A DNA stretch of 64,000 nucleotides, from NCBI RefSeq assembly GCF_004363955.1, contig NZ_SNZR01000011.1, positions 2,284,346 through 2,348,345 on the forward strand, written 5' to 3'. The position numbers were made by a program, and so were the translations under genes. The notes under the pieces were generated by a model. The model was given only the letters and a program-made list of their open reading frames with translations. It searched no databases and was not told where the DNA came from. This stretch comes from Enterovirga rhinocerotis. Its GTDB lineage: Bacteria > Pseudomonadota > Alphaproteobacteria > Rhizobiales > Beijerinckiaceae. Below are positions 10,001-17,360 of this stretch, piece after piece (within the stretch, counting starts at the first letter, position 1; every line of letters starts with the position of its first letter).

Positions 10001-11947
10001 GGTCTCGTTCACGGCGGCGACCGTGTTCCAGACCGCGTCGTGCCTGAGGGCGACGCCCTTCGGCCGACCGGTCGTGCCGGAGGTGTAGAGGATATAGGCG
10101 AGCGACTTGTGCGACAGCCCGGCCGGGCGCGGCGGCTCCCGCATCGGCCCCTCCTCGCCGGGCCGGAGCGCGAGCGGCCAATCGAGGTCGTCCCGTTCGG
10201 TGATCAGGCCGGCCGCCTCGACGTCGCGCAGGATGGCCTGCGCGCGCAGGGCAGGCATGTCGACCGCGAGCGGCACATAGGCGGCGCCGGCCCGCAGGAT
10301 GCCGAGCACGCTGGCGATCTGCCAGGGGCCGCGCGGCAGCGAGACCGCGACGCGGTCGCCCGAAACGACGCCCGCCTCGACCAGCTGCCCGGCGACGGTG
10401 GCCGCCGCGGCGGCGAGTTCCGCGTAGGACCATTCCCCGTCCGGCCAGACCAGCGCCACCGCGTCGGGCCGGGCTTCCGCCCGTTCGAGGAACGCGGATT
10501 CCAGCCGGCGCGGCGGGATGGAGCACTCCGTCGCGTTGGCGGCGCTGCGGCTTTCCGCCTGCGGCGCGGGCAGGAGGGCGGCGAGCGGCGCGTCCCAGGT
10601 CGCCTCGTCGTCGCACAGGCGGTCGAGGAGCGCGGTGTAGGCCTCGAACATCGCCGCCGCCATGCCGTCCGGGAACAGCGCGTCGACCGTGATCCAGTTG
10701 AAGACCAGGGCGCCGTGACGAACCATCGCCTGATGGTCGAGCCAGACCTGGGGCGTCGCGGTGTAGACGATGTCCGGCTCACCCAGCAGCGCGACTCCGT
10801 CGCCGTGATCGGCCAGCGCGTCGATGTCGAGCCCGAGCAGGCTGGTGAAGACCACCGGCATCGCCGTGCCCCGGCTTCCGCCTCCGCCCAGGCGACCGAG
10901 TTCGCGCATCACCTCAATGCCGCTGAAGGCGCGATGCGACAGGCAGGTCCAGGTCTCCCGCTGCAGCTTCCGCGCACGATCGGCGAAGGCCGAGCCGATG
11001 TCGGGGGCCCGGCGCGGCACCAGGACGACGGAGGTGAAGTCCCCGACCATGGAATCCACCTCGGGATGCAGCCGCTCCCGGTGGAAATGCGTCAGGTTCA
11101 GGCAGAAATCGGCCTGCCGCGACCATTGCGCCAGCACCTCGGCATAGGCGGCCAGCAGCGCGCCCGACGCGGTGACGTTGCGCGCCGTCGCGAAGCGCTC
11201 GAAACGCTGCCAGCGCTCGGGCGCGACCCTGCCGTGGCGACGCACGAAATCCGGCCTCGCGGCGCTCTGCGGCGTTCCGAGGAGCGGCAATTGAGGTGCC
11301 TGCGGCAGGTTCGGCAGCCGCGCCAGCCACCAGTCGCGGTCGGCCGCGTGCTGCGCGCCTCCGGTCTCCCCGCGGCCCAGGACGTAGTCGCGGAACGTCA
11401 GCGCGAGCGGAGGCTGCCGCAGCTCGGGCCGTGCATAGAGCCGCTCCAGTTCGCCCAGGATGATGTGGAAGCTCTGCACGTCGACCGTCAGGAGGTCGAG
11501 ATCGAGGTGGAGCACGACATCGCCGCTCCGCTGCGTCACGCGCAGGTCGAAGAGCGGCCAGTTCGCGGCATCGGGCGCGCGGTGCTGCATGGCTTCGCGC
11601 AGCGCGCCGAGCCGCGCCTCGACCGCATCGGGCGGCAGGCCGGAGAGGTCCTCGACGGGGATCGCGTAACGGGGCACGTCGGGCAGGATGCATTGCATCC
11701 CGTCGGGCCGGATGACCGCGCGCAGCATGCCGTGACGGGCGACGATCAGGTTCCAGGCCGTCTCCAGCCGGCCGATATCCAGCTCGGGCAGACGCCATTC
11801 GAAATAGGCGTGGCAGGAGACGTTGCCGAGTTCGAGCACCGAATCCTGACCGATCCAGTAGGCGTGCTGGATGTCCGTCAGCGGGAAGGGCTCGTGCCGG
11901 CGCTCGGGGTCCGGGCGCAGAACGGAAGGCCTCGCGGTCGCGTTCAT
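7040..11947 (-). CDS. NRPS, Cy-A(MT)-PCP-TE, cysteine-activating (PchF-like)
   Basis: 1635-residue terminal module that should activate, cyclize and N-methylate cysteine and release the siderophore. Cy domain begins with LTDIQHAYWIGQ; the DxxxxDxxS motif is Asp151, Asp156, Ser159. The adenylation core is YTSGTTGRPKG near 617. Pocket residues read from FDLSVYDIF, WNSVPAL, LLSGDW and LALGGATEAAIW give D-L-Y-N-L-S-L-I, the cysteine code of pyochelin and yersiniabactin synthetases. A SAM methyltransferase (LEVGGGVGSFTG, near 1095) sits between A8 and A10 (LGANGKVDR, near 1300), as in PchF. PCP is GGDS, Ser1363. Thioesterase has GWSSG, Ser1485, and ADHW near the C-terminus. ATG at 11947 overlaps the ABC stop by four bases; the stop overlaps the PKS start likewise. 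The terminal module is thus encoded before the initiating one, so gene order is not collinear with assembly. I infer an N-methylthiazolidine end; a reductase of PchG/YbtU type is not in the window. Confidence 0.93.
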   Translation of the reverse strand: MNATARPSVLRPDPERRHEPFPLTDIQHAYWIGQDSVLELGNVSCHAYFEWRLPELDIGRLETAWNLIVARHGMLRAVIRPDGMQCILPDVPRYAIPVEDLSGLPPDAVEARLGALREAMQHRAPDAANWPLFDLRVTQRSGDVVLHLDLDLLTVDVQSFHIILGELERLYARPELRQPPLALTFRDYVLGRGETGGAQHAADRDWWLARLPNLPQAPQLPLLGTPQSAARPDFVRRHGRVAPERWQRFERFATARNVTASGALLAAYAEVLAQWSRQADFCLNLTHFHRERLHPEVDSMVGDFTSVVLVPRRAPDIGSAFADRARKLQRETWTCLSHRAFSGIEVMRELGRLGGGGSRGTAMPVVFTSLLGLDIDALADHGDGVALLGEPDIVYTATPQVWLDHQAMVRHGALVFNWITVDALFPDGMAAAMFEAYTALLDRLCDDEATWDAPLAALLPAPQAESRSAANATECSIPPRRLESAFLERAEARPDAVALVWPDGEWSYAELAAAAATVAGQLVEAGVVSGDRVAVSLPRGPWQIASVLGILRAGAAYVPLAVDMPALRAQAILRDVEAAGLITERDDLDWPLALRPGEEGPMREPPRPAGLSHKSLAYILYTSGTTGRPKGVALRHDAVWNTVAAVNETLGLTPEDRVLGVSSLGFDLSVYDIFGPLSVGGALVLCGEAEARDPAHWLGLVRGAGVTVWNSVPALLDLLLDRVTASAAPLPLRAALLSGDWIPLGQPARLRAAAPGSRFLALGGATEAAIWSNLLEVDEVPPHWRSIPYGYPLPNQSYRVLDGEGHDRPDWVPGDLHIGGVGLAECYWNDPARTAQAFPTAWDDGRRLYRTGDLARYWPDGMLEFLGREDTQVKIGGHRIELGEVEAVLSGLPSVKEAVAVVVDRESGGRQIGAAVLEMPVEPEAVDGAVAAAIRSAAEAAESAAQGEALERLRAFRAASDGVGRIAMHRTLAEIASGRLQPDPAFAGLLRQWPRMAPEPGDLDAACAAFEALPAWPGAELLRGWIVSCCRRAGALASGEQAPLELLFPGATLQHADSLYRHNPAAERLGALSAAMLGAALDARHPEAPLTVLEVGGGVGSFTGPLLPVLRRRGVRYHFTDVSLFFLDAARDSFGGEGDFTTGRFDINLDPADQGLPSDGYDLIVASNVLHDARDLPRTLTYLRRLLVPGGRLLLLEATENTAVQMVTAGFLEGFSAFADFRQEKGLPLLAAPQWREVLREAGFSLAHMGGDALGIGQHVFLAECRGGANPAALRDEAAKRLPDYMVPAAIRIVDTLPLGANGKVDRAALAAELARAAPAGATGEGRPLATPVEQRLADLWSELLATPILSAEADFFRSGGDSLLAIRLIGRIRDAFGVELPVRSLFEAPVLADLAARLEGGDRPALQADTRPLLVLFPGSDGAAGAFASLEAALGDVCRVQAIDFASRAAAPSTGDPLAAVLAQARSVLDGQAPGQRLLLGGWSSGTVLAAALAAQLEDEGRPCDGLVLLDPVDWSRHDVFTDRAEAMAGQAPAWLRDVVAGQLSALAAFAPRPLRVPALCFWAARREAGWPLPEPAWRDLLTGPRHEETIAADHWSLLREAEALTDVARAIRSFVELPDGPCSSQTLLVDAVR

Positions 11948-13767
11948 CCAAAGGTTCCAGCGGTCTTGAGAAGGGACGGGGGAGGAGCTGAGGACGGATC
12001 GATCCGTCGCCAGCCGGGGGCGGTGTTCAGGGCCTCGGACAGGGTGCGGTAGGGACCGGGCCGGTCGCGCAGCACCGCGGGGCTGCCCTGCTCGAGGATG
12101 CGGCCATCCCCCAGCACCACGACCTGCGCGGCATCCCGCACGGTCCAGAGCCGATGGGCGATCACCAGCACGGTGCGGCCGCGCCCCAGCTCCTGGAGAG
12201 CCTCCTGGACCTGCCGCTCGTTCTCGACGTCGAGCGACGCGGTGGCCTCGTCCAGGACGATGATCGGGCTGTCCTTGAGGAACAGCCGGGCGATGGCCAG
12301 ACGCTGCCGCTCGCCGCCCGACAGCGCCGCGCCGGCATTCTCCAGCACCGTGTCCAGCGCCTGGGGCATGTGCCGGACGACGTCCTCGCAGCGCGCGCGG
12401 CGCAGCGCGTCCCACATCGCCTCTTCCGTGGCGTCCGGCCGGGCGAGCCGCAGGTTCTCGCGCACCGAGAGCGAGAACAGCACCACGCTCTGCGAGACGA
12501 CGCCGATCAGCGCGGCGATCGTCTCGGGCGACAGGTCGCGCAGATCGACGCCGCCGATCGAGATGCGGCCCGATTGCGGGTCCCATTCGCGGGTCAGGAG
12601 ACGGGCGATCGTGGTCTTGCCGGCCCCGGTCTCGCCGACCAGCGCCGTGATCGTGCCGGGCTCCGCCGCGAAGCTCACGCCGTGCAGCACCGCTCGCTCC
12701 CCGTGTCCGAAACTCACGTCGTCGAAGACGATGCGGGACCCCGCGGGCTCGGCCTCGCCGTGGGGCATCGGGCGGAGCGCCAGCACCGTCTCGACGCGCC
12801 CCAGGGCCGCCTCCATCTGGCGAAGCATGGCGAAGAACTCGACCGTCTCGACCAGCGGCGCGAAGAGACGCAGCGCGACGAGGACGAGCAGGAGCGCTTC
12901 CGGTGCGCCCAGCTCTCCCCCCGGCAGCCGCACCGCGACCAGCACCAGCAGCAGGGCCGTGCCCAGCGCCAGGATCGCCGGCACGCCGATCATCGGCAGG
13001 ACGAAGCGCATCGTCAGCGCCCGGCCGCTGTCGCGCGAGGCGGCCAGCGCCTCCTCGAGCCGCCCAAGCCGTCCGGAGGCGAGGCCGAAGGCCTTCACCA
13101 CGGCGATGCCGCGAACGAATTCGAGCAGCCGCACGTTCAGCTCGGCCGTGGCGGCGGAGCGCTCCTCGCTCGTCCGGCGCAGGCCGCGTTGGCAGATCAG
13201 CAGGACGAGCGTCGCCAAAGCGAGGCTCGCCGCCAGCAGCAGGCCGAAGAACGGGGCGATCGCCAGAGCCGCCCCGACGCCCAGCGCCGGCAGCGTCATC
13301 GCGGCCACCACGCGCGGCAGCAGCAGGCCCGGAACGATCTCCAAGGCCGTCACGTCCTGCATGACGACGGTGGTCAGGTCGCCCGTATCGCGCTGGCGCA
13401 GGGTTCCGAGCGGCAGTCGGGCGAGATGCTCGAGCAGCCGCGCCCTGAGCCGCGCCGTCAGGCGATAGCCGGCGCCGTAGCCCAGCTCCGCCGCGGCATA
13501 GGCGGCGAGCCCCTGAAGCAGGGCCGCCAGCAGCATGAACAGGAGCGCCCAGAGCGGCGCGCCCGGGCCGCTCAGCAGGTCCGGGAGCGGGCCGCGCAGC
13601 CAGGCCGGCGCGGCATTCGCCGGATCGAGCACCGGGAGCAGGGCGATGACGATGATACCGAGCGGCAGGGATGCGAAGATCCCCTCCAGCACCCGACAGA
13701 GGACGGCGCCCACGAGGGCACGGCGCTCCTCCCGTGCGAGGCGGAGCAGGCGCAGCAGGGCCTTCAT
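11944..13767 (-). CDS. ABC transporter, TMD-NBD half-transporter (YbtP/YbtQ-like), second subunit
   Basis: 607-residue inner-membrane half-transporter with about six membrane segments in the first 300 residues and a C-terminal ATPase. Walker A is GETGAGKTT (Lys384), the signature is LSGGERQR and Walker B is IIVLDEATASLD. It probably dimerizes with the overlapping upstream half-transporter. In yersiniabactin loci the pair YbtP/YbtQ has an exporter-type fold but imports ferric siderophore. The close link to a siderophore assembly line, a MFS permease and a TonB receptor supports the same role here, although export of the siderophore cannot be excluded. ATG at 13767 overlaps the previous stop in an ATGA, and its own stop overlaps the NRPS start, so translation of all four genes is probably coupled. 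Confidence 0.87.
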   Translation of the reverse strand: MKALLRLLRLAREERRALVGAVLCRVLEGIFASLPLGIIVIALLPVLDPANAAPAWLRGPLPDLLSGPGAPLWALLFMLLAALLQGLAAYAAAELGYGAGYRLTARLRARLLEHLARLPLGTLRQRDTGDLTTVVMQDVTALEIVPGLLLPRVVAAMTLPALGVGAALAIAPFFGLLLAASLALATLVLLICQRGLRRTSEERSAATAELNVRLLEFVRGIAVVKAFGLASGRLGRLEEALAASRDSGRALTMRFVLPMIGVPAILALGTALLLVLVAVRLPGGELGAPEALLLVLVALRLFAPLVETVEFFAMLRQMEAALGRVETVLALRPMPHGEAEPAGSRIVFDDVSFGHGERAVLHGVSFAAEPGTITALVGETGAGKTTIARLLTREWDPQSGRISIGGVDLRDLSPETIAALIGVVSQSVVLFSLSVRENLRLARPDATEEAMWDALRRARCEDVVRHMPQALDTVLENAGAALSGGERQRLAIARLFLKDSPIIVLDEATASLDVENERQVQEALQELGRGRTVLVIAHRLWTVRDAAQVVVLGDGRILEQGSPAVLRDRPGPYRTLSEALNTAPGWRRIDPSSAPPPSLLKTAGTFG

Positions 13768-15557
13768 GATGTGAGCTCCGCCGCATCCTCGACCCGTGAC
13801 GGCGTGTCGTCCTTCGCCGCCCCGAGGCCCCAGGAGAGGTTGCGTTGCTGGATGCGCCAGAGCTCGGCATAGCGCGGCGCGGCGCCGAGCAGGGCGTCGT
13901 GGGTGCCGGCGGCGACGATCCGGCCGTTCTCCATGAGGACGATCCGATCGCAGCCGACGACGCTGTCGAGCCGGTGCGAGATGACGACGATGGTCTTGCG
14001 GTCGGCCAGGCGCCCGACCGCATCCTGCAGCAGCGCCTCGTGGACCGGATCGGCGAAGCTCGTCGCCTCGTCGAGCAGCAGGATCGGCAGGTCCGCCAGC
14101 AGCGCTCGGGCGAGAGCGACGCGCTGGCGCTGGCCGCCGCTGAGGCGCGATCCGCCCTCCCCGACCCGGGTCTCGTATCCCTTGGGAAGGGCGGCGATGA
14201 AGTCGTGGCAATGGGCCGCTCGGGCCGCGGCATCGACCTCCGCAACCGACGCGGCGGGACGGGCCGTGCGGATGTTCTCGAGGATCGTGTCGTTGAACAG
14301 GAACACGTCCTGCGAGACGACGCCGACCAGGCGGCCGAGTGCTCCGGGCGCGACCTCCGACACATCGCGCCCGCCCACCGTGATGCGGCCGCGCGTCGGC
14401 TCGAGGCTCTGGTTGAAGAGGCGGGCGAGGCTCGTCTTCCCGGCCCCCGAGGGGCCGACGATGGCCGTGATGCCGCCCTCGAGAACGGCGAGGCTGATAT
14501 CCTGCAGGATGGCGCGGCCGCCCATTTCGAGCGAGACGCCATCGAAGACGACCGGGCCCGGCGCGAGCGGCGCGGGGTCGGAGACCGGACGCTCCGGGGC
14601 CGCATCGACGATCTCGGCGATCTTGCCCGCCGCCTGGCGGGTCCGCATCAGCAGCTCGGCGTAGAGGACCAGCTTGAGCAGCGGCACGCCGAGGCCCGTG
14701 GCGGCGAGCAGGCAGAACACGAGGGCGGCGGGCGTGACCGAGCCGTGCTGCTGCAGCCAAAGCCCCACCGGCAGGACGAAAGCCGGCGCGGCGCCGATGA
14801 TGACCGTGTAGAGGACCCAGCCCGGCATCCACTGCGCCCGCCATTCCTCGGCGAAGGCATGGAGGTCTCGGACCTGCTGCAGGGCGCCATCCATCATCAG
14901 GCGCCCGCCCTGGAGGGTCTTCAGCGTCTCGAGGCCCAGCACCAGTTCGGCCGCCGTGGCGTTCACGCGGCCGATCCGGCCGAAATAGAGGCCCATCTTC
15001 TCGCCGTGGCCCCGCATCATCGCGGCCTGCGCCGCGGCGCCGATGGGCAGGACCGCCAAGGCGGCGAGCGCCAGGCGCCAATCCGCCCAGGCCATCATCC
15101 CGCTCAGAACCAGGATGGTGGCGAGGGCCGCGACGACATCCGGCAGGTGATGGCTGATGAACAGCTCGACCGCCTCGACCTCGTCCCCCAGCACGCGCTG
15201 CACGCGCGCATCCTGGCGCTGCGTGAAGTAGCTGAGCGGCAGCGCGGCGAGGCGATGCATGAGATCCCGCCGCAGCACGAAGAGCAGATCGAAGGCGGCG
15301 TAATGCGCGCAGGCGGTCGCGACGCCCGCAAGGATCGGCTGCAGCAGCACCGCAAATCCCGCCGCGAGCGCGGCGAACCGCAACGGCGCGCTGTCGATTC
15401 CGACGGAGCTGACCGCCCATCCGACGAGGAGCAGGGGCACGACCGCGAGAATGGTGCTCAGTGCCGCGACGAGGCAGGCGAAGAGCAGGCGGAACCGCAC
15501 CGGCTTCGCCAGGGCCCAGGGCCCCACCCGCCCGCCGGCAGACCCGGCCGCCATCAC
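13764..15557 (-). CDS. ABC transporter, TMD-NBD half-transporter (YbtP/YbtQ-like), first gene of the siderophore operon
   Basis: 597-residue half-transporter. The N-terminal half carries six hydrophobic segments; the C-terminal ATPase has Walker A GPSGAGKTS (Lys374), signature LSGGQRQR and Walker B ILLLDEATSFAD. The D-loop reads SFADP rather than the usual SALD. It is the first gene of the leftward operon ABC1-ABC2-NRPS-PKS. A GTG at 15557 and an ATG at 15554 are both possible starts, and neither has a strong ribosome site. Upstream is an AT-rich 555-base region holding inverted and direct repeats that are the best candidates for the operon's promoter and operators. The likely partner is the next gene, together forming an inner-membrane ferric-siderophore transporter of YbtPQ type; substrate and direction are inferred from context. 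Confidence 0.87.
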   Translation of the reverse strand: MMAAGSAGGRVGPWALAKPVRFRLLFACLVAALSTILAVVPLLLVGWAVSSVGIDSAPLRFAALAAGFAVLLQPILAGVATACAHYAAFDLLFVLRRDLMHRLAALPLSYFTQRQDARVQRVLGDEVEAVELFISHHLPDVVAALATILVLSGMMAWADWRLALAALAVLPIGAAAQAAMMRGHGEKMGLYFGRIGRVNATAAELVLGLETLKTLQGGRLMMDGALQQVRDLHAFAEEWRAQWMPGWVLYTVIIGAAPAFVLPVGLWLQQHGSVTPAALVFCLLAATGLGVPLLKLVLYAELLMRTRQAAGKIAEIVDAAPERPVSDPAPLAPGPVVFDGVSLEMGGRAILQDISLAVLEGGITAIVGPSGAGKTSLARLFNQSLEPTRGRITVGGRDVSEVAPGALGRLVGVVSQDVFLFNDTILENIRTARPAASVAEVDAAARAAHCHDFIAALPKGYETRVGEGGSRLSGGQRQRVALARALLADLPILLLDEATSFADPVHEALLQDAVGRLADRKTIVVISHRLDSVVGCDRIVLMENGRIVAAGTHDALLGAAPRYAELWRIQQRNLSWGLGAAKDDTPSRVEDAAELTS

Positions 15558-15739
15558 GCCGTCCGCCCTAGCGGCCGGCCCGCGGACCGCGAGGCCAGAC
15601 CCCGGCGATCCGCGAATCTCGCAGGCGAACCATGCCGGTCGCGCGAAGACGCGAACCCCTCAGCCTGGACTCGAGGTCGGCAGCAAGCATGCCTGAGACT
15701 CAGAGCGGCGGGGCACAAGCGCGCACCGTTGTCAGAAAT

Positions 15740-15791
15740 CATACGATCCTACCCCGAGCGAAAATCATCGAAATGTAGATTTCATACAATC
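15740..15791 (+). repeat. Two direct repeats CATACRATC, candidate AraC-type half-sites
   Basis: CATACGATC at 15740-15748 and CATACAATC at 15783-15791 are 43 bases apart, about four helical turns. A weaker relative, TATACAATAC, lies near 15903, and CATACTTG lies near 19706 in the receptor/AraC intergenic gap. AraC regulators of the PchR/YbtA class usually bind repeats on one face of the DNA, so these may be sites for the regulator at 19772-20848. This is inference from spacing only. Confidence 0.3.
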
Positions 15792-15801
15792 TATCGATGA
15801 T
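15764..15801. promoter_or_regulatory. Imperfect inverted repeat, candidate operator of the siderophore operon
   Basis: The outer arms are ATCATCGA (15764-15771) and TCGATGAT (15794-15801), an exact 8-bp inverted repeat. The inner arms are TAGATT (15776-15781) and AATCTA (15788-15793), separated by TCATAC. Four extra bases (AATG) break the left side. It lies about 210 bases before the ABC start, in the AT-rich core. A regulator site (AraC type, or an iron repressor) is the simplest reading; a transcribed hairpin is also possible. Confidence 0.45.
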
Positions 15802-16112
15802 GCCGGCATGCACACGCGATCTAATATCGCCAGCAACTCATTGCATGACCAAAAGTATGACGCAACGCACTATCGGAGATTATCTTTGTGTATTAGAATA
15901 ACTATACAATACGACGCAGACTATAGCCTTGAAATGCCATTCCTTACAGGCAGCCGAACTCGCGCCCGCGAGAGCTGGCGAGGACACCCGCGCCGCTGAC
16001 GACGGGCGCGAGGCATTCCGTTTGCAAGCCGGCGGCGGTCCCTTCGCGGGCGGCGCGCCGTCACGCGTAGCGACCGCTCCCGACCGTCTTGACGGTCGAG
16101 GCGATCGTCACC

Positions 16113-17360
16113 TCACAGGACCGCCTCCGGCTGCCGCGCGAGAGGCCGCAGGAGCAGCGGGGGCACGAGGCAGGCCGCCGCGACGGCGACCGCTCCCGCG
16201 AGCCCGAAGGAGGCACCGTAGCCGTGATGCTGGGCGAGAACGCTTCCGCCGTATCCGGCAACGGCGGCCAGAAGCGCATCCGCGGACTGGAAGATCGTGA
16301 AATCCACCCCGGCCTGGAGCGGAGAGGACAGGCTCATGAGGAGCGAATAGACCGCGACGTAGCCCATCGCGATCGCGAGGGTCATGAACAGGATGAGGAC
16401 TGCCAGGATCGAGCCGTCACGGAGTCCGGAGGCGATCGCAGAGGCGAGAAGGGCGAGGGCCGCGGCCTTGACGACAAGGGCGATGGCGACCGCGCGCCCG
16501 GCTCCGGCGTACCGCAACAGCGCTCCGCCGATGAAGGTGCCGACGATCCCGACGACCGCGCCGGCCATGCCGAGAACGAGGCCGACCTTGGCGACGTCGT
16601 AGCCGACATCGATCAGCATGGGGCCGGCCAGAGCCATCCCGATCCGGCCGCCGAAGGCGAACAGCACCACCACGAGGAGGCCCGAACGGACCTCCCGACA
16701 GCGGAGTGCGAAGAGCAGGCTCGGACGATGGGAGAGATCGGTCTCTGCGAGCCGGTCCGGCTCGCGGGCCCGCCAGAACGGCACCGAGAAGACCAGGACG
16801 AGACCGGCCATCGCCGTCGCGGCCACCGTCCAGCCGAACTTGGCGGCGACGATCAGAAAGAGCCCGCTGCCGAAGATCGCGCCGAGATAGCTGCCTCCGA
16901 CCTGCGCCGTGTTCCCCCAGCCGCGACGATCCGGCGGCAATTGCTCGACGGCGAACGCATCGCAGGCGATATCGACGGTGGAGGCGGCGAGCGCAGCGAC
17001 GATCAGGACCGCCAGAAGCGGCGTCGGCGCGCCGGCCCCGATCGCGGCGACGCCCACGAGCGCGGCGATGACGATGGCCTGGCCCAGGACGACGATCCGC
17101 CGGCTTCGCCTGCGCGTCGCGCCGGCCGGAAGCCGATATCGCTCGACCGCGGGCGCCCAGAGGAACTTGAGCGCCCAGGGCAGCATCGCCAGCATCACGA
17201 GGCCGATCGCGTCGAGCGGCATCTCCTGCGCCCGCAGCCAGGTCGGGATCCCCTGGAAGGTCAGCCCGCTGACCAGGGTCTGCGAGACGTAGATCCCCGT
17301 GAGCGCGACCAGGACCTGCCCGAACGGCAACCGGCCGGCGGGCGACGGGCGCTGCGTCAT
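16113..17360 (-). CDS. MFS siderophore transporter, RhtX/FptX/YbtX type
   Basis: 415-residue inner-membrane protein with about twelve hydrophobic segments. The N-terminal stretch with GIPTWLRAQ, followed by LPWALKFLWAP and a VERYR loop, matches what I know of the RhtX/FptX family, single-component permeases that move ferric siderophore across the inner membrane (rhizobactin, pyochelin); YbtX of the yersiniabactin island is related. ATG at 17360 overlaps the receptor stop by one base (TGATG), so receptor and permease form one leftward operon. With the separate YbtPQ-like ABC pair, the locus carries two candidate inner-membrane routes, an arrangement also seen in yersiniabactin islands. Which one imports iron here cannot be told from sequence. 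Confidence 0.82.
   Translation of the reverse strand: MTQRPSPAGRLPFGQVLVALTGIYVSQTLVSGLTFQGIPTWLRAQEMPLDAIGLVMLAMLPWALKFLWAPAVERYRLPAGATRRRSRRIVVLGQAIVIAALVGVAAIGAGAPTPLLAVLIVAALAASTVDIACDAFAVEQLPPDRRGWGNTAQVGGSYLGAIFGSGLFLIVAAKFGWTVAATAMAGLVLVFSVPFWRAREPDRLAETDLSHRPSLLFALRCREVRSGLLVVVLFAFGGRIGMALAGPMLIDVGYDVAKVGLVLGMAGAVVGIVGTFIGGALLRYAGAGRAVAIALVVKAAALALLASAIASGLRDGSILAVLILFMTLAIAMGYVAVYSLLMSLSSPLQAGVDFTIFQSADALLAAVAGYGGSVLAQHHGYGASFGLAGAVAVAAACLVPPLLLRPLARQPEAVL

Larger units (their letters stand above)
15558..16112. other. Gene-free promoter region of the siderophore operon, with an AT-rich core
   Basis: 555 bases between the start of the ABC-NRPS operon and the end of the MFS gene; both flanking genes read leftward. 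The core at about 15720-15935 is clearly AT-rich compared with the surrounding DNA. It holds the inverted repeat at 15764-15801 and two CATACRATC direct repeats. Short open frames across it (for example 15808-15999) have no recognisable family and are probably not genes. Confidence 0.7.

Noticed and set aside
9860..12052. A 730-codon + strand frame opposite the NRPS
   Set aside because: Low-complexity composition and no motif; the minus-strand NRPS motifs are unambiguous.
15808..15999. A 63-codon open frame in the AT-rich promoter region
   Set aside because: No ribosome site or family motif, and it crosses the repeats that look regulatory.
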